Part shown: positions 16,370 through 26,065 of the stretch, piece after piece
Position numbering within the stretch: position 1 is the stretch's first letter
How the letters are laid out: each line of letters begins with the position of its first letter
Source of the DNA: Stenotrophomonas chelatiphaga
GTDB lineage: Bacteria > Pseudomonadota > Gammaproteobacteria > Xanthomonadales > Xanthomonadaceae
DNA: 64,000 nt
Assembly: GCF_001431535.1 (NCBI RefSeq)
Contig: NZ_LDJK01000013.1
Location: forward strand, 1-64,000
Direction of reading: 5' to 3'
Notes under the pieces: model-generated
Seen by the model: only the letters and a program-made list of their open reading frames with translations
The model's database searches: none
What the model was told of the DNA's origin: nothing
Made by a program: the position numbers and the translations under genes

Positions 16370-17596
16370 ATGAACGCCTCTGCTGAACTGTTGAAGGAAC
16401 TTCGCATCGACCGCAGGACGCCGCCGCCACCCGCGCCGGGCAGCCGTCGCTGGCTGTGGATCGTGATCGCCGTGCTGGTGCTGCTGGGTGCGGCCGTGGC
16501 CGCATGGATGCTGCGTCCGCAGGCCATCGAAGTGCAGACCGCACCCGCGGTGGCGCTGGGCGAGGCAGGCAGCAGTGCCTCGGTGCTGGATGCCAGCGGC
16601 TACGTGGTGGCGCGGCGCATGGCGACGGTCTCGGCCAAGATCACCGGCAAGGTGCGCGAAGTCATGATTGAAGAAGGCATGCGGGTCGAGGAAGGCCAGG
16701 TCATGGCCACGCTGGACCCGATCGATGCCGGCGCCCAGCGCGATCTCTACGCGTCGCAGGTGCAGGCCGCACGCAGCCAGGTCGCCGGCCTGCAGGCCCA
16801 GCTCACCCAGGCCGGTGCCGAAGCCACCCGGCTGCAGGCGCTGGTCGGCCAGCAGCTGGTATCACGCTCGCAGTTCGACCAGGCCGTGGCCCAGCGTGAC
16901 AGCCTGCGCGCGCAGCTGGATACCGCCCAGCGCAACGTGCAGGTGGCCGGCAACCAGCTGGCCATCGCCGACCTGGGCGTGGACAACAACATCGTCCGCG
17001 CGCCGTTCTCCGGCGTGGTCACTGCCAAGGCCGCACAGCCGGGCGAGATCGTCTCGCCGCTGTCGGCTGGCGGTGGCTTCACCCGTACCGGCATCGGCAC
17101 CATCGTGGACATGGAATCGCTGGAGATCGAAGTCGAGGTCGGCGAGGCCTTCATCGGCCGGGTGCAGCCGAAGATGCCGGTGGAAGCCACGCTCAACGCC
17201 TATCCCGAATGGAAGATCCCGGCCGAGGTGATCGCCATCGTTCCCACCGCCGACCGCGGCAAGGCCACGGTGAAGGTGCGCGTGGCGATCAAGACCCGCG
17301 ACCCGCGCATCGTGCCGGAGATGGGCGTGCGGGTGAGCTTCCTGGAACAGGCCAGGCCGGATGCACCGCAGAAGCCGCAGGGCGTGCGCGTGCCGGCCAA
17401 CGCGGTGGTGGAGCGTGAGGGCGGCAGCGTGGTGTTCGTGCTGGCCGAGGACGCCGTGCAGCAGCGCAGCGTGACGCCCGGCCTGGCGCTGAATGCGGAT
17501 CGTCAGCTGCTGGCGGGCGTGCGCCCGGGTGAGCGGGTGGTGACCAGCCCGCCGGATACGTTGCGCGACGGCAGCAAGGTGAAGGAACGCTCGTAG
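16370..17596 (+). CDS. Efflux periplasmic adaptor (MacA/HlyD-like membrane fusion protein)
   Basis: A 408-residue adaptor. There is a cytoplasmic N-terminus, one transmembrane helix (28-47), the biotinyl-lipoyl half motif (ITGKVREVMIEEGMRVEEGQVMATLD), a long alpha-helical hairpin (about 115-190), the second lipoyl half (IVRAPFSGVVTAKAAQPGEIV) and beta-barrel and membrane-proximal domains. It connects an inner-membrane ABC pump to an outer-membrane channel. The three following genes encode the pump. The open frame runs far upstream, but only ATG 16370 gives a sensible N-terminus. No TolC-like gene is nearby. Confidence 0.88.
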   Translation: MNASAELLKELRIDRRTPPPPAPGSRRWLWIVIAVLVLLGAAVAAWMLRPQAIEVQTAPAVALGEAGSSASVLDASGYVVARRMATVSAKITGKVREVMIEEGMRVEEGQVMATLDPIDAGAQRDLYASQVQAARSQVAGLQAQLTQAGAEATRLQALVGQQLVSRSQFDQAVAQRDSLRAQLDTAQRNVQVAGNQLAIADLGVDNNIVRAPFSGVVTAKAAQPGEIVSPLSAGGGFTRTGIGTIVDMESLEIEVEVGEAFIGRVQPKMPVEATLNAYPEWKIPAEVIAIVPTADRGKATVKVRVAIKTRDPRIVPEMGVRVSFLEQARPDAPQKPQGVRVPANAVVEREGGSVVFVLAEDAVQQRSVTPGLALNADRQLLAGVRPGERVVTSPPDTLRDGSKVKERS

Positions 17597-17647
17597 GTTG
17601 TCCGTCCGGCGGCCGGTGGCCGTCATTACCGCACTCGGAGAAACGGC

Positions 17648-18337
<690 letters not shown>

Positions 18338-18351
18338 CCGAGGGCACGGCG

Positions 18352-19509
18352 ATGAAATATTTCTCCCTGGTGTGGGCGCAGCTGTTCCGCAGCCGCACCC
18401 GCACCCTGCTGACTCTGCTGTCGGTGGTGGCAGCATTCCTGCTGTTCGGCATGCTCGATTCGGTGCGCGTGGCCTTCATGTCCGGTGGCAGCGTGGAAGG
18501 CGCCAACCGGCTGATCACCGCCTCGCGGCTGTCGATCACCCAGTCGCTGCCGATCCGCCTGGAAGCGCAGATCCGCCAGGTGGCCGGCGTGCGCGATGTC
18601 ACCTACGGCATGTGGTTCGGTGGCATCTACCGCGACCCCAAGGACTTCTTCCCGAACTTCTCGGTCGCCCCGAATTACTTCGACATCTACGGCGAACTGG
18701 AGGTCGCCCCGGACCAGCTCAAGCGCTGGCAGGACACCCGCACCGGCGCCATCGTCGGCGAGTCGCTGGCCAAGGATTTCGGCTGGAAGATCGGCGACAC
18801 CATCCCGTTGCAGGCCACCATCTTCCCGCGCGGCGGCAGCAACGACTGGCCGCTGGAAATGGTCGGCACGTTCCGCTCCAAGGACCGCGCAGTGGCCGGG
18901 AACGAGGAAAGGCAGCTGATGATGAACTGGAAGTACTTCGATGAGTCCAACGACTACATCAAGAACCAGGTCAGCTGGTACACCATCACCCTGGACAACC
19001 CGGACCATGCCTCGCGGGTGGCCCAGGCGATCGACGCGATATCGGCCAACTCCGACCACGAAACCAAGACCCAGACCGAATCGGCGTTCCAGCAGGCCTT
19101 CGTCAAGCAGTTCGCGGACATCGGCATGATCGTCACTTCGATCATGGGCGCGGTGTTCTTCACCCTGCTGCTGCTGACCGGCAACACCATGGCGCAGGCG
19201 GTGCGCGAACGCATCCCGGAACTGGCCACGCTGAAGACACTGGGCTTCCAGGACCGCACCGTACTGGCCCTGGTGATGGTGGAGTCGATCCTGCTGGTGG
19301 GGCTGGGCGGTGCGATCGGCATGGGCCTGGCGGCGACCATCCTGCCGCTGCTGGCACCGCAGACGCGCGGCCTGCTGCCACCGCATGTGCCGACCGCCAC
19401 CTGGCTGGTGGGCATTGCACTGATCATCGTGATCGGCGTCGTGGTCGGACTGCTGCCGGCGCTGCGCGCCAAGCGGCTGAAGATCGTCGATGCCCTGGCC
19501 GGACGCTGA
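18352..19509 (+). CDS. FtsX/MacB-type ABC permease, first of two
   Basis: A 385-residue permease. There is an N-terminal transmembrane helix (about 15-35), a periplasmic MacB-PCD-like domain (about 40-250), then three helices with the FtsX-core motif MAQAVRERIPELATLKTLGF (about 278-300). It is likely to pair with the next gene product to form a heterodimeric transporter energised by the preceding ATPase. Spacing of 14 and 10 bases to its neighbours supports one transcript. Confidence 0.88.
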   Translation: MKYFSLVWAQLFRSRTRTLLTLLSVVAAFLLFGMLDSVRVAFMSGGSVEGANRLITASRLSITQSLPIRLEAQIRQVAGVRDVTYGMWFGGIYRDPKDFFPNFSVAPNYFDIYGELEVAPDQLKRWQDTRTGAIVGESLAKDFGWKIGDTIPLQATIFPRGGSNDWPLEMVGTFRSKDRAVAGNEERQLMMNWKYFDESNDYIKNQVSWYTITLDNPDHASRVAQAIDAISANSDHETKTQTESAFQQAFVKQFADIGMIVTSIMGAVFFTLLLLTGNTMAQAVRERIPELATLKTLGFQDRTVLALVMVESILLVGLGGAIGMGLAATILPLLAPQTRGLLPPHVPTATWLVGIALIIVIGVVVGLLPALRAKRLKIVDALAGR

Positions 19510-19519
19510 GGACCCGCAC

Positions 19520-20839
19520 ATGAAGAACACACTGAAGAAGTGGCTGCTCAACGGCGCGATGCTGGTGGTGCTGGCGGTGGGCCTGGCGGCATGGATCTGG
19601 CTGCCGTGGCAGGGCGTGCTGGTCGTGGTGGTGCTGGTCGCGCTGTGGCTGGCGCTGACCCGCGGCGGACGGCTGGCGTTGGCCGCCACCCGCATCGGTA
19701 TCGCCAGCCTGCCGCAACGCTGGGGCGCCTCGTCGGTGATCGTGGTCGGCATCGCCGGCGTGGTCGGCGTGCTGGTGGCGATGCTGGCGATGGGCGCAGG
19801 TTTCCAGTCCACGCTGAACAGCACCGGCGATGACACCACCGCCATCGTGCTGCGCGGCGGCTCGCAGGCGGAAACCAACTCGGTGATCACCCGCGACCAG
19901 ATTCCGTTGTTGTCCACCCTGCCCGGCGTGGCACGCGACGAAAAGGGGCGCGCGCTGCTGTCGGCCGAGCTGTCGCAGGTGGTCAACCTGGTGTCCCGCT
20001 CCGACGGCACCGATGTCAATGCGCAGTTCCGCGGCGTCGGTGACATGGCCTGGGCGGTGCATGATCGGGTGCGCATCATCGAAGGCCGGAAGTTCGCCAC
20101 CGGCAAGCGCGAAATGGTGGTGGGACAGGGCGCGAAGAGCCAGTTCCGCGACATGGACGTTGGCAGCACGCTGACCCTTGGCAACCAGGCATGGACGGTG
20201 GTCGGCGTGTTCGCTTCCGGCGACGCGCATGATTCGGAGCTGTGGACCGACGTGGATACCCTGGCCACGACCTACCAGCGCGGCGCGCTGCAATCGGTGA
20301 CGGTGCGCACCGACGGCAAGCCCGGTTTCGAGCAGTTCAAGGCCGCCGTCGCCGGCGACCCGCGCCTGAAGCTGGAGGTGGAAACAACCCGGCTGTACTA
20401 CAGCAAGCAGGGCGGCGGGCTGACCACGCTGATCAACATCCTGGGCAAGGTCATCGGCACCATCATGGCCATCGGCGCAGTGTTCGGTGCGCTCAACACG
20501 ATGTATGCCGCCGTGGCCACGCGCGCGCGCGAGATCGCCACGATGCGTGCGATCGGCTTCCGCGGGCTGCCGGTGGTGACCGCGGTGATGCTCGAAACGA
20601 TGCTGCTGGCGTTGTTGGGTGGGCTGTTGGGCTGCGCGATCGCCTGGCTGCTGTTCAACGGCTACAGCGTGTCCACCATCGGCAGCAATTTCAGCGCGGT
20701 GGTGTTCAAGTTCCACGTCTCGCCGGAACTGCTGTGGAGCGGGTTGAAGTGGGCGCTGGGCATCGGCCTGGTCGGCGGCCTGTTCCCCGCCCTGCGTGCC
20801 GCCCGCCTGCCGATCACCACCGCCCTGCGCGAAGTCTGA
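19520..20839 (+). CDS. FtsX/MacB-type ABC permease, second of two
   Basis: A 439-residue permease with extra N-terminal helices (about 10-50), another helix near 75-100, a periplasmic domain (about 105-300) and three C-terminal helices. The FtsX motif is AVATRAREIATMRAIGFRGLPV and the ending is LFPALRAARLPITTALREV. I chose ATG 19520, ten bases after the previous stop; an extension to 19490 would overlap the first permease. Last gene of the exporter operon; a long hairpin follows its stop immediately. Confidence 0.88.
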   Translation: MKNTLKKWLLNGAMLVVLAVGLAAWIWLPWQGVLVVVVLVALWLALTRGGRLALAATRIGIASLPQRWGASSVIVVGIAGVVGVLVAMLAMGAGFQSTLNSTGDDTTAIVLRGGSQAETNSVITRDQIPLLSTLPGVARDEKGRALLSAELSQVVNLVSRSDGTDVNAQFRGVGDMAWAVHDRVRIIEGRKFATGKREMVVGQGAKSQFRDMDVGSTLTLGNQAWTVVGVFASGDAHDSELWTDVDTLATTYQRGALQSVTVRTDGKPGFEQFKAAVAGDPRLKLEVETTRLYYSKQGGGLTTLINILGKVIGTIMAIGAVFGALNTMYAAVATRAREIATMRAIGFRGLPVVTAVMLETMLLALLGGLLGCAIAWLLFNGYSVSTIGSNFSAVVFKFHVSPELLWSGLKWALGIGLVGGLFPALRAARLPITTALREV

Positions 20840-20841
20840 AG

Positions 20842-20919
20842 AAAAGGGGACGGAGGGGATTAAGTCGTTTTTGGCACTCGAAATGCCAAAAACGACTTAA
20901 TCCCCTCCGTCCCCTTTTT
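20842..20919. repeat. Long perfect inverted repeat (GGGGACGGAGGGGATTAAG type), copy 2
   Basis: A perfect 35-bp stem: left arm 20842-20876, loop CTCGAAA, right arm 20884-20918, flanked by A and T runs on both strands. It fills the 79 bases between two convergent genes, so it can work as a bidirectional terminator. The outer 24 bases match the copy at 10892, but the inner stem (CGTTTTTGGCA) is different and still self-complementary. Confidence 0.9.
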
Positions 20920-21818
20920 CAGCGGCGGGTGCGGCGCAGGCCATCGAAGACGAACAGGCCCAGGCCGATCCAGATCGCGATGAAGCCGGTGGCGCGCGCG
21001 CCATCGAACGGTTCGTTGAAGAAGAACACGCCCAGCACCAGGCCCAGGCTGGGCGCGATGAACTGCAGCACACCCACGGTGGACAGGGCGATGCGCTTCA
21101 CGCCGTAGGCGAAGCCGATCAGCGGCGCGGCGGTGACCACGCCGCCGAAGATCAGCAGCAGGTCGTTGCGCCAGCCCCAGCCCCCGAAGAAGGCACCGCC
21201 GTGGCCGTTCTCGCTCCACAGTGCGAAGCCCAGCGCCGGCAGGAACAGATACAGGCTTTCCACCGCCAGGCCAGCCACCGGATCGACCGAAATCAGCTTG
21301 CGCAGCAGGCCATACAGGCCGAACGATCCGGCCAGCCCCAATGCGATCCACGGCGGTGCGCCGGCCTGCCAGGTCAGCCAGGCCACGCCGACCGCCGCGC
21401 AGGCCACCGCCAGCCACTGCAGGCGGCGCAGGCGTTCCTTCAGCACCACCACGCCCAGCACCACGCTGACCAGCGGGTTGATGAAATAACCCAGGCTGGT
21501 GTCGATCACGTGGCCTGCGTTGATGGCCCAGATGTACAGGCCCCAGTTGAACGCGATGGCCAGGCTGCTCACCGCCAAGGTGGCCAGTGCACGCGGCTGC
21601 GCGGCGATTGCTTTCCACCACTGCAGGCGGCTGCTCAGCAGCAGCCAGCCCACCACCAGCACCGTGCTCCAGATGATGCGGTGGGCGATGATCTGGAACG
21701 AGGGCACTTCGCGCAACAGGTGCCAGTACACCGGCACCAGTCCCCACAGCACGAAGGTGAAGGCGGTGACTGCAAGGCCGCGGCGCTGTTCCTGTTCGCT
21801 GATCAGCGCGGCGCTCAC
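20919..21818 (-). CDS. rarD: EamA/DMT-family transporter RarD
   Basis: A 299-residue inner-membrane protein with ten predicted helices in two EamA repeats. The opening GLAVTAFTFVLWGLVPVYWHLL and the segments NWGLYIWAINAGHVIDTSLGYFINPL and GVLQFIAPSLGLVLGVF are strongly RarD-like. RarD members are named for chloramphenicol-sensitivity phenotypes and are probably metabolite exporters. Its ATG overlaps the stop of the next DMT gene by four bases. The stop codon lies at the edge of the long hairpin. Confidence 0.9.
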   Translation of the reverse strand: MSAALISEQEQRRGLAVTAFTFVLWGLVPVYWHLLREVPSFQIIAHRIIWSTVLVVGWLLLSSRLQWWKAIAAQPRALATLAVSSLAIAFNWGLYIWAINAGHVIDTSLGYFINPLVSVVLGVVVLKERLRRLQWLAVACAAVGVAWLTWQAGAPPWIALGLAGSFGLYGLLRKLISVDPVAGLAVESLYLFLPALGFALWSENGHGGAFFGGWGWRNDLLLIFGGVVTAAPLIGFAYGVKRIALSTVGVLQFIAPSLGLVLGVFFFNEPFDGARATGFIAIWIGLGLFVFDGLRRTRR

Positions 21819-22714
21819 TTGCGCGTCCTTGCCAGGGCCAGCACCAGCACGCCGGCCAGGATCACCGCCATCGCCACCAGGTCACGCCAGCCGAAGTGTT
21901 CGCCATTGAGCAGCACGCCGAGCAGCACGGCGATCACCGGATTGACGTAGGCATAGCTGCCGGCCAGCGCCGGACGCACGTTGTGCAGCAGCCACACGTA
22001 GGCGGTGAAGGCGACGATCGAGCCGAACAGGCACAGGTAGGCCACCGCCAACAGGCCATCCAGGCTGGGCAGCGCGGTCGGTCGTTCGCCCACTGCCAGC
22101 CCGGTGATGACCAGCAGCACGCCGCCACAGATCATCTGCCCGGCCGCGGTCATGAACGGTCCCGGCAGGTCCTGGCCCCGCACCCAGACCGAGCCGAATG
22201 CCCAGCCGACCGGGGCCACCAGCAGCAGGATCAGCCCGGTCGGCGACGCCGCCAGGCTGCTGCCTGCGTTGAGCCAGACCACGCCGAGGAAGCCGATGGC
22301 AATGCCCAGCCACTCGCCACGGCTGGCGTGCTGGCCGCGCACCGCCGAGAACAGCGCCATCCACAGCGGCACCGAGGCCACCGCGGTGGCGGCCAGGCCG
22401 GAGGACACATCGCGTTCGGCCAGCACCACCATTCCGTTGCCCAGCAGCAGCATGGTGAAGCCCATGATGGTCAGGTTGCGCCACTGCCGCAGGGTCGGCC
22501 GCGGCATCTTCCTGAACAGCCGAAGCACGGCGTACATCAGGCTGCCGGCGATGATGAAGCGCGCCCCGGACACCGACGTCAGCGGCAGCACGCCGGCCTG
22601 CAGCGCCTTGGCGATGCCCAGGTAGGTCGAGCCCCAGACCACGTAGACCAGCAGCAACGCCAGGGCGACGGCACCGGGACGCGGCGCGGCGGAGGAATCA
22701 GGGACGACGGCCAT
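21815..22714 (-). CDS. EamA-family drug/metabolite exporter (YedA-like)
   Basis: A 299-residue protein with ten predicted helices. The motifs VVWGSTYLGIAKAL near the N-terminus and SYAYVNPVIAVLLGVLLNGE near the C-terminus are those of the YedA/RhaT branch of the DMT superfamily. First gene of a two-gene operon with rarD. Likely exports amino acids or other small metabolites; the substrate is unknown. Confidence 0.88.
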   Translation of the reverse strand: MAVVPDSSAAPRPGAVALALLLVYVVWGSTYLGIAKALQAGVLPLTSVSGARFIIAGSLMYAVLRLFRKMPRPTLRQWRNLTIMGFTMLLLGNGMVVLAERDVSSGLAATAVASVPLWMALFSAVRGQHASRGEWLGIAIGFLGVVWLNAGSSLAASPTGLILLLVAPVGWAFGSVWVRGQDLPGPFMTAAGQMICGGVLLVITGLAVGERPTALPSLDGLLAVAYLCLFGSIVAFTAYVWLLHNVRPALAGSYAYVNPVIAVLLGVLLNGEHFGWRDLVAMAVILAGVLVLALARTRK

Positions 22715-22852
22715 GGGCCACCAAGGTGCGGGGGAACGAGGATTCTAGGCCTTTGCGTCGCTGCGGAGCAGTCGGGAAGGCGGCAAGCTGTTTTCTTCGG
22801 ATCACCGCACGCACCGGCGCCCTGCCTGGCCCGCAGGGACCGGCCACGGCGA

Positions 22853-22858
22853 TATCAT
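22853..22858 (+). promoter_or_regulatory. Candidate -10 box (TATCAT) for the uracil permease
   Basis: TATCAT, 57 bases upstream of the ATG at 22915. The leader it would produce contains CGAGGAAC near the start codon. No clear -35. Confidence 0.3.
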
Positions 22859-22914
22859 CCTCCCCGCCCGTGCCGACAAACGGCTTGTCGGCGCCCAACG
22901 AGGAACTCGCGACG

Positions 22915-24183
22915 ATGCAGGATGAATTCAACGACCCGCTCTGGCGCCAGGTGCTGTCCGGCGCGCAGATGCTGTTCGTGGCCTTCGGCGCGCTGGTGCT
23001 GATGCCGCTGATCACCGGGCTGGACCCGAACGTGGCGCTGTTCACCGCCGGGCTGGGCACGCTGCTGTTCCAGCTGATGACCGGTCGCCAGGTGCCGGTG
23101 TTCCTGGCCTCCAGCTTTGCCTTCATCACCCCGATCATCCTCGCCAAGCAGCAGTTCGGGCTGGCGGAAACCATGGGTGGGGTGATGGCCGCCGGCTTCG
23201 TCTACACCTTCCTGGGCGCGGCGGTGAAGATCAAGGGCACCGGTTTCATCGACCGGCTGCTGCCGCCGGTGGTGATCGGCCCGGTGATCATCTCGATTGG
23301 GCTGGCGATGGCACCGATCGCCGCCAACATGGCGATGGGTAAGGACGCCGACGGCACGCAGCTGATTCCATACCAGACCGCGATGCTGATTTCGATGCCG
23401 GCGCTGCTGACCACGCTGGTGGTGGCGGTATTCGGCCGGGGCATGTTCAAGCTGCTGCCGATCATGTTCGGCGTGCTGGTGGGCTTCGGGCTGTCCTTCG
23501 CGTTCGGCGTCGTCGATGTCGCCCGCATCGCCGCGGCACCGTGGTTTGCCCTGCCGCAGTTCACTGCGCCGGCGTTCAACTGGCAGGCGATCCTGTTCAT
23601 CGTGCCGGTCGCGCTCGCGCCGGCCATCGAACATATCGGCGGGGTGATCGCCGTCGGCAGCGTCACCGGCCGCGATTATCTGAAGAAACCCGGCCTGCAC
23701 CGCACCCTGTTCGGTGACGGCGTAGCAACCACCGCGGCAGGCCTGTTCGGTGGCCCGCCCAACACCACCTATGCCGAAGTCACCGGCGCGGTGATGCTGA
23801 CCAAAAACTACAACCCGAAGATCATGACCTGGGCGGCGATCTTTGCGATCAGCCTGGCGTTCATCGGCAAGTTCGGTGCGCTGCTGCAGAGCATCCCGGT
23901 ACCGGTGATGGGCGGCATCCTGTGCCTGCTGTTCGGCTCCATCGCCGCGGTGGGCATGAACACCCTGATCCGCCACCGGATCGACCTGGGCGAAGCACGC
24001 AACCTGGTGATCGTGTCGGTGACGCTGGTGTTCGGCATCGGTGGCGTGCTGGTCGGCAGCGGCACCGGTCCGGACGACTTCGGCCTGAAGGGCATCGCGC
24101 TGTGCGCGGTGGTGGCGATCGCGCTGAACCTGCTGCTGCCGGGCAACGACCACTGGAAGCAGCCGGGTCCGCCGGTGGTGTGA
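22915..24183 (+). CDS. uraA: Uracil/xanthine permease (NCS2 family)
   Basis: A 422-residue nucleobase:cation symporter with about 14 helices. NCS2 hallmarks visible include VFLASSFAFITPI, the carboxylates in PAIEHIGGVIAVGS and the motif GLFGGPPNTTYAEVTGAVMLTKNYNP, closest to the UraA-type uracil permeases. It takes up uracil by proton symport for salvage. Start ATG 22915 has CGAGGAAC upstream. No upp gene is adjacent. Followed by a short tandem-repeat array in the convergent gap. Confidence 0.88.
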   Translation: MQDEFNDPLWRQVLSGAQMLFVAFGALVLMPLITGLDPNVALFTAGLGTLLFQLMTGRQVPVFLASSFAFITPIILAKQQFGLAETMGGVMAAGFVYTFLGAAVKIKGTGFIDRLLPPVVIGPVIISIGLAMAPIAANMAMGKDADGTQLIPYQTAMLISMPALLTTLVVAVFGRGMFKLLPIMFGVLVGFGLSFAFGVVDVARIAAAPWFALPQFTAPAFNWQAILFIVPVALAPAIEHIGGVIAVGSVTGRDYLKKPGLHRTLFGDGVATTAAGLFGGPPNTTYAEVTGAVMLTKNYNPKIMTWAAIFAISLAFIGKFGALLQSIPVPVMGGILCLLFGSIAAVGMNTLIRHRIDLGEARNLVIVSVTLVFGIGGVLVGSGTGPDDFGLKGIALCAVVAIALNLLLPGNDHWKQPGPPVV

Positions 24184-24199
24184 GGCTGCGGGGAGCGGC

Positions 24200-24296
24200 G
24201 TGACGACCAACGGTCGTCACCCACCAGATCACAACGGTCGTCACCCACCAGATCACAACGGTCGTCACCCACCGGATCACAACGGACGCCACTACC
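24200..24296. repeat. 24-bp tandem repeat made of REP-like half stems
   Basis: Three near-identical 24-bp units (24209-24232, 24233-24256, 24257-24280; the last has one change) of the form AACGGTCGTCACCCACC plus AGATCAC, followed by a partial, diverged unit. The first unit is preceded by GTGACGACC, so the first copy forms a full GTGACGACC-AAC-GGTCGTCAC hairpin. It lies between convergent uraA and the M28 peptidase gene. Confidence 0.8.
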
Positions 24297-24336
24297 TGCT
24301 GACGTCCTCACCCGCCCGATCACGCCATCAAGGCGA

Positions 24337-25998
24337 TCAGCGGCGTGCCGCTTCGCTGCTGTCGCGTGCCTTGCGGAACTCCGAGCCCTGTTCCCACTGC
24401 GGCCAGCTGCGGCCGTTGGCCAGCTCCAGGCCGAGGTCATACACCAGCAGCGTGTCGGCGGCATGGCCGGCCGGGTCCCAGCTCGGGGTCCACGCATCGC
24501 AGGCCTGGTGGTAGCAGTCCTTGAAATACTTCTCGCGCAGCGCACGGCCGGCTTCGATACCGCCGTCCAGCTTGTCCAGCCCCGGGCCGATGGTGATCGC
24601 CGGCACGCCCAGCCGGGCGAAGGCGAAGTGGTCGGCACGGTAGAAGAAGCCCGCTTCCAGGTTCGGATCCGGACTGTAGCCGCGGCCGCGCGCCTTGGCC
24701 ACGCGCTCCAGGTCGCCTTCCAGCGATACCCGGCCCTTGCCCCACGAGGCGATGTCACGGGTCGCGCCATCCGGGCTGAACATCTCGATGTTCAGCACCG
24801 CAGCGGTTTTTTCCAGCGGCGCCAGCGGGTGTTTTGCATAGTAACTTGCGCCCAGCAGGCCCTTCTCCTCGGCGGTCAGCGCGACGAAATACAGCGAACG
24901 CTGTGGCTGCGGGCCGGCCGCGAATACGCGGCCCAGTTCCAGCACGGTGGCCACGCCGGTGGCGTTGTCGATGGCGCCGCGGCGCACGCGGTCCCCCTTC
25001 GCATCGGGCTCGCCGATGCCGAAGGCGTCCCAGTGCGCGGAGAAGATCACCGCCTCGTCGCCGTGCGTGCCGCCGGGCAGCTTGGCCACCACGTTGCGGG
25101 TGACCACTTCTTCGCGCTTCAGCTTGAATGCCGCGCTCAACCGGGCGTTGTCCAGCGCCACCGGCTTGAAATCGGCACGCTGCGCCTTGCGCTTTTCCGC
25201 CTCGAAATCCAGGCCGGCATCGGCGAAGATCGCCTCGGCCAGCGAACGCTGCATCCAGCCGCGCAGCGGCGTGTGCTGGGCCATGGCTTCATCCTGGCTG
25301 CGCTGGATGTCGAACAGCGGCGAGGTGCCCGAGCTTTTCACCGTGGCCCACCCATAGGCGGCCGGCGCGGTCTCGTGCACGATCAGCACGCCTTCTGCAC
25401 CGCGCCGCGCGGCCTCTTCGAACTTGTAGGTCCAACGGCCGTAATAGGTCACCGCCTTGCCATCGAAGGCACCGGGCGCATCGGTTTCGAAGTCGGCGTC
25501 GTTGATCAGCACCACGGCGATCTTGCCGCGCAGATCGATGCCCTTGTAATCGTCCCAGTTGCGCTCGGGCGCATCGATGCCGTAGCCGATGAACACCAGC
25601 GGGGCATCCTTGATCTGTACCCGTGCGCGCGGCTGCAGGCTCTGCAGGGTCACGTCCCCGCCGTTGGCGAGGGTGCGCTTGCCGCCCTTCAGCGTCAGCG
25701 TTGCCGTGGCCGCACCATCCAGCTGTGCGCGCACCAGCGGCACCGGCTGCACCCAGCTGCCGTCCACGCCGCCCGGCTGCAGGCCGTAGCTGCGGAACTG
25801 CTCGATCAGGTACTGCACCGTGCGTTCTTCGCCTTCGCTGGCCGGCGCACGGCCTTCGAACTCATCCGAGGCCAGCACGCGCACGTGGCGCGACAGCGCC
25901 TGCGGATCGATGCCGCCACCGGGAAGATCATTGGCCGCATGCGCAAGGCCACCGACGAACAGGCAGGACGACAACAACAGCACGCGCATCGGGTTCAC
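24337..25998 (-). CDS. M28-family zinc metallopeptidase, secreted
   Basis: A 553-residue exported aminopeptidase. The signal peptide (residues 1-21, ending AHA) may start at Met1 or Met4. A PA-like insert (about 130-250) sits inside the M28 domain. Two-zinc ligands are His322 (SAHWDAFG), bridging Asp344 (DNATGV), Glu377/378 (AEEKG), Asp410 (EMFSPDG) and a His in RADHFAFA. This matches xanthomonad periplasmic or secreted M28 peptidases that supply peptides or amino acids. It is the last gene of a possible minus-strand run trpS, membrane protein, MBL hydrolase, M28. Confidence 0.88.
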   Translation of the reverse strand: MNPMRVLLLSSCLFVGGLAHAANDLPGGGIDPQALSRHVRVLASDEFEGRAPASEGEERTVQYLIEQFRSYGLQPGGVDGSWVQPVPLVRAQLDGAATATLTLKGGKRTLANGGDVTLQSLQPRARVQIKDAPLVFIGYGIDAPERNWDDYKGIDLRGKIAVVLINDADFETDAPGAFDGKAVTYYGRWTYKFEEAARRGAEGVLIVHETAPAAYGWATVKSSGTSPLFDIQRSQDEAMAQHTPLRGWMQRSLAEAIFADAGLDFEAEKRKAQRADFKPVALDNARLSAAFKLKREEVVTRNVVAKLPGGTHGDEAVIFSAHWDAFGIGEPDAKGDRVRRGAIDNATGVATVLELGRVFAAGPQPQRSLYFVALTAEEKGLLGASYYAKHPLAPLEKTAAVLNIEMFSPDGATRDIASWGKGRVSLEGDLERVAKARGRGYSPDPNLEAGFFYRADHFAFARLGVPAITIGPGLDKLDGGIEAGRALREKYFKDCYHQACDAWTPSWDPAGHAADTLLVYDLGLELANGRSWPQWEQGSEFRKARDSSEAARR

Positions 25999-26065
25999 GG
26001 ATCACCGGGGGACAAGGAAGCAGGGATGTCCCGAGTGTACGTGACAGCGCGATGACGCGGAATGA

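Noticed and set aside
24200-24296. CRISPR-like repeat array
   Set aside because: Units are directly tandem with no variable spacers, and no cas genes are present; the units are parts of REP hairpins.
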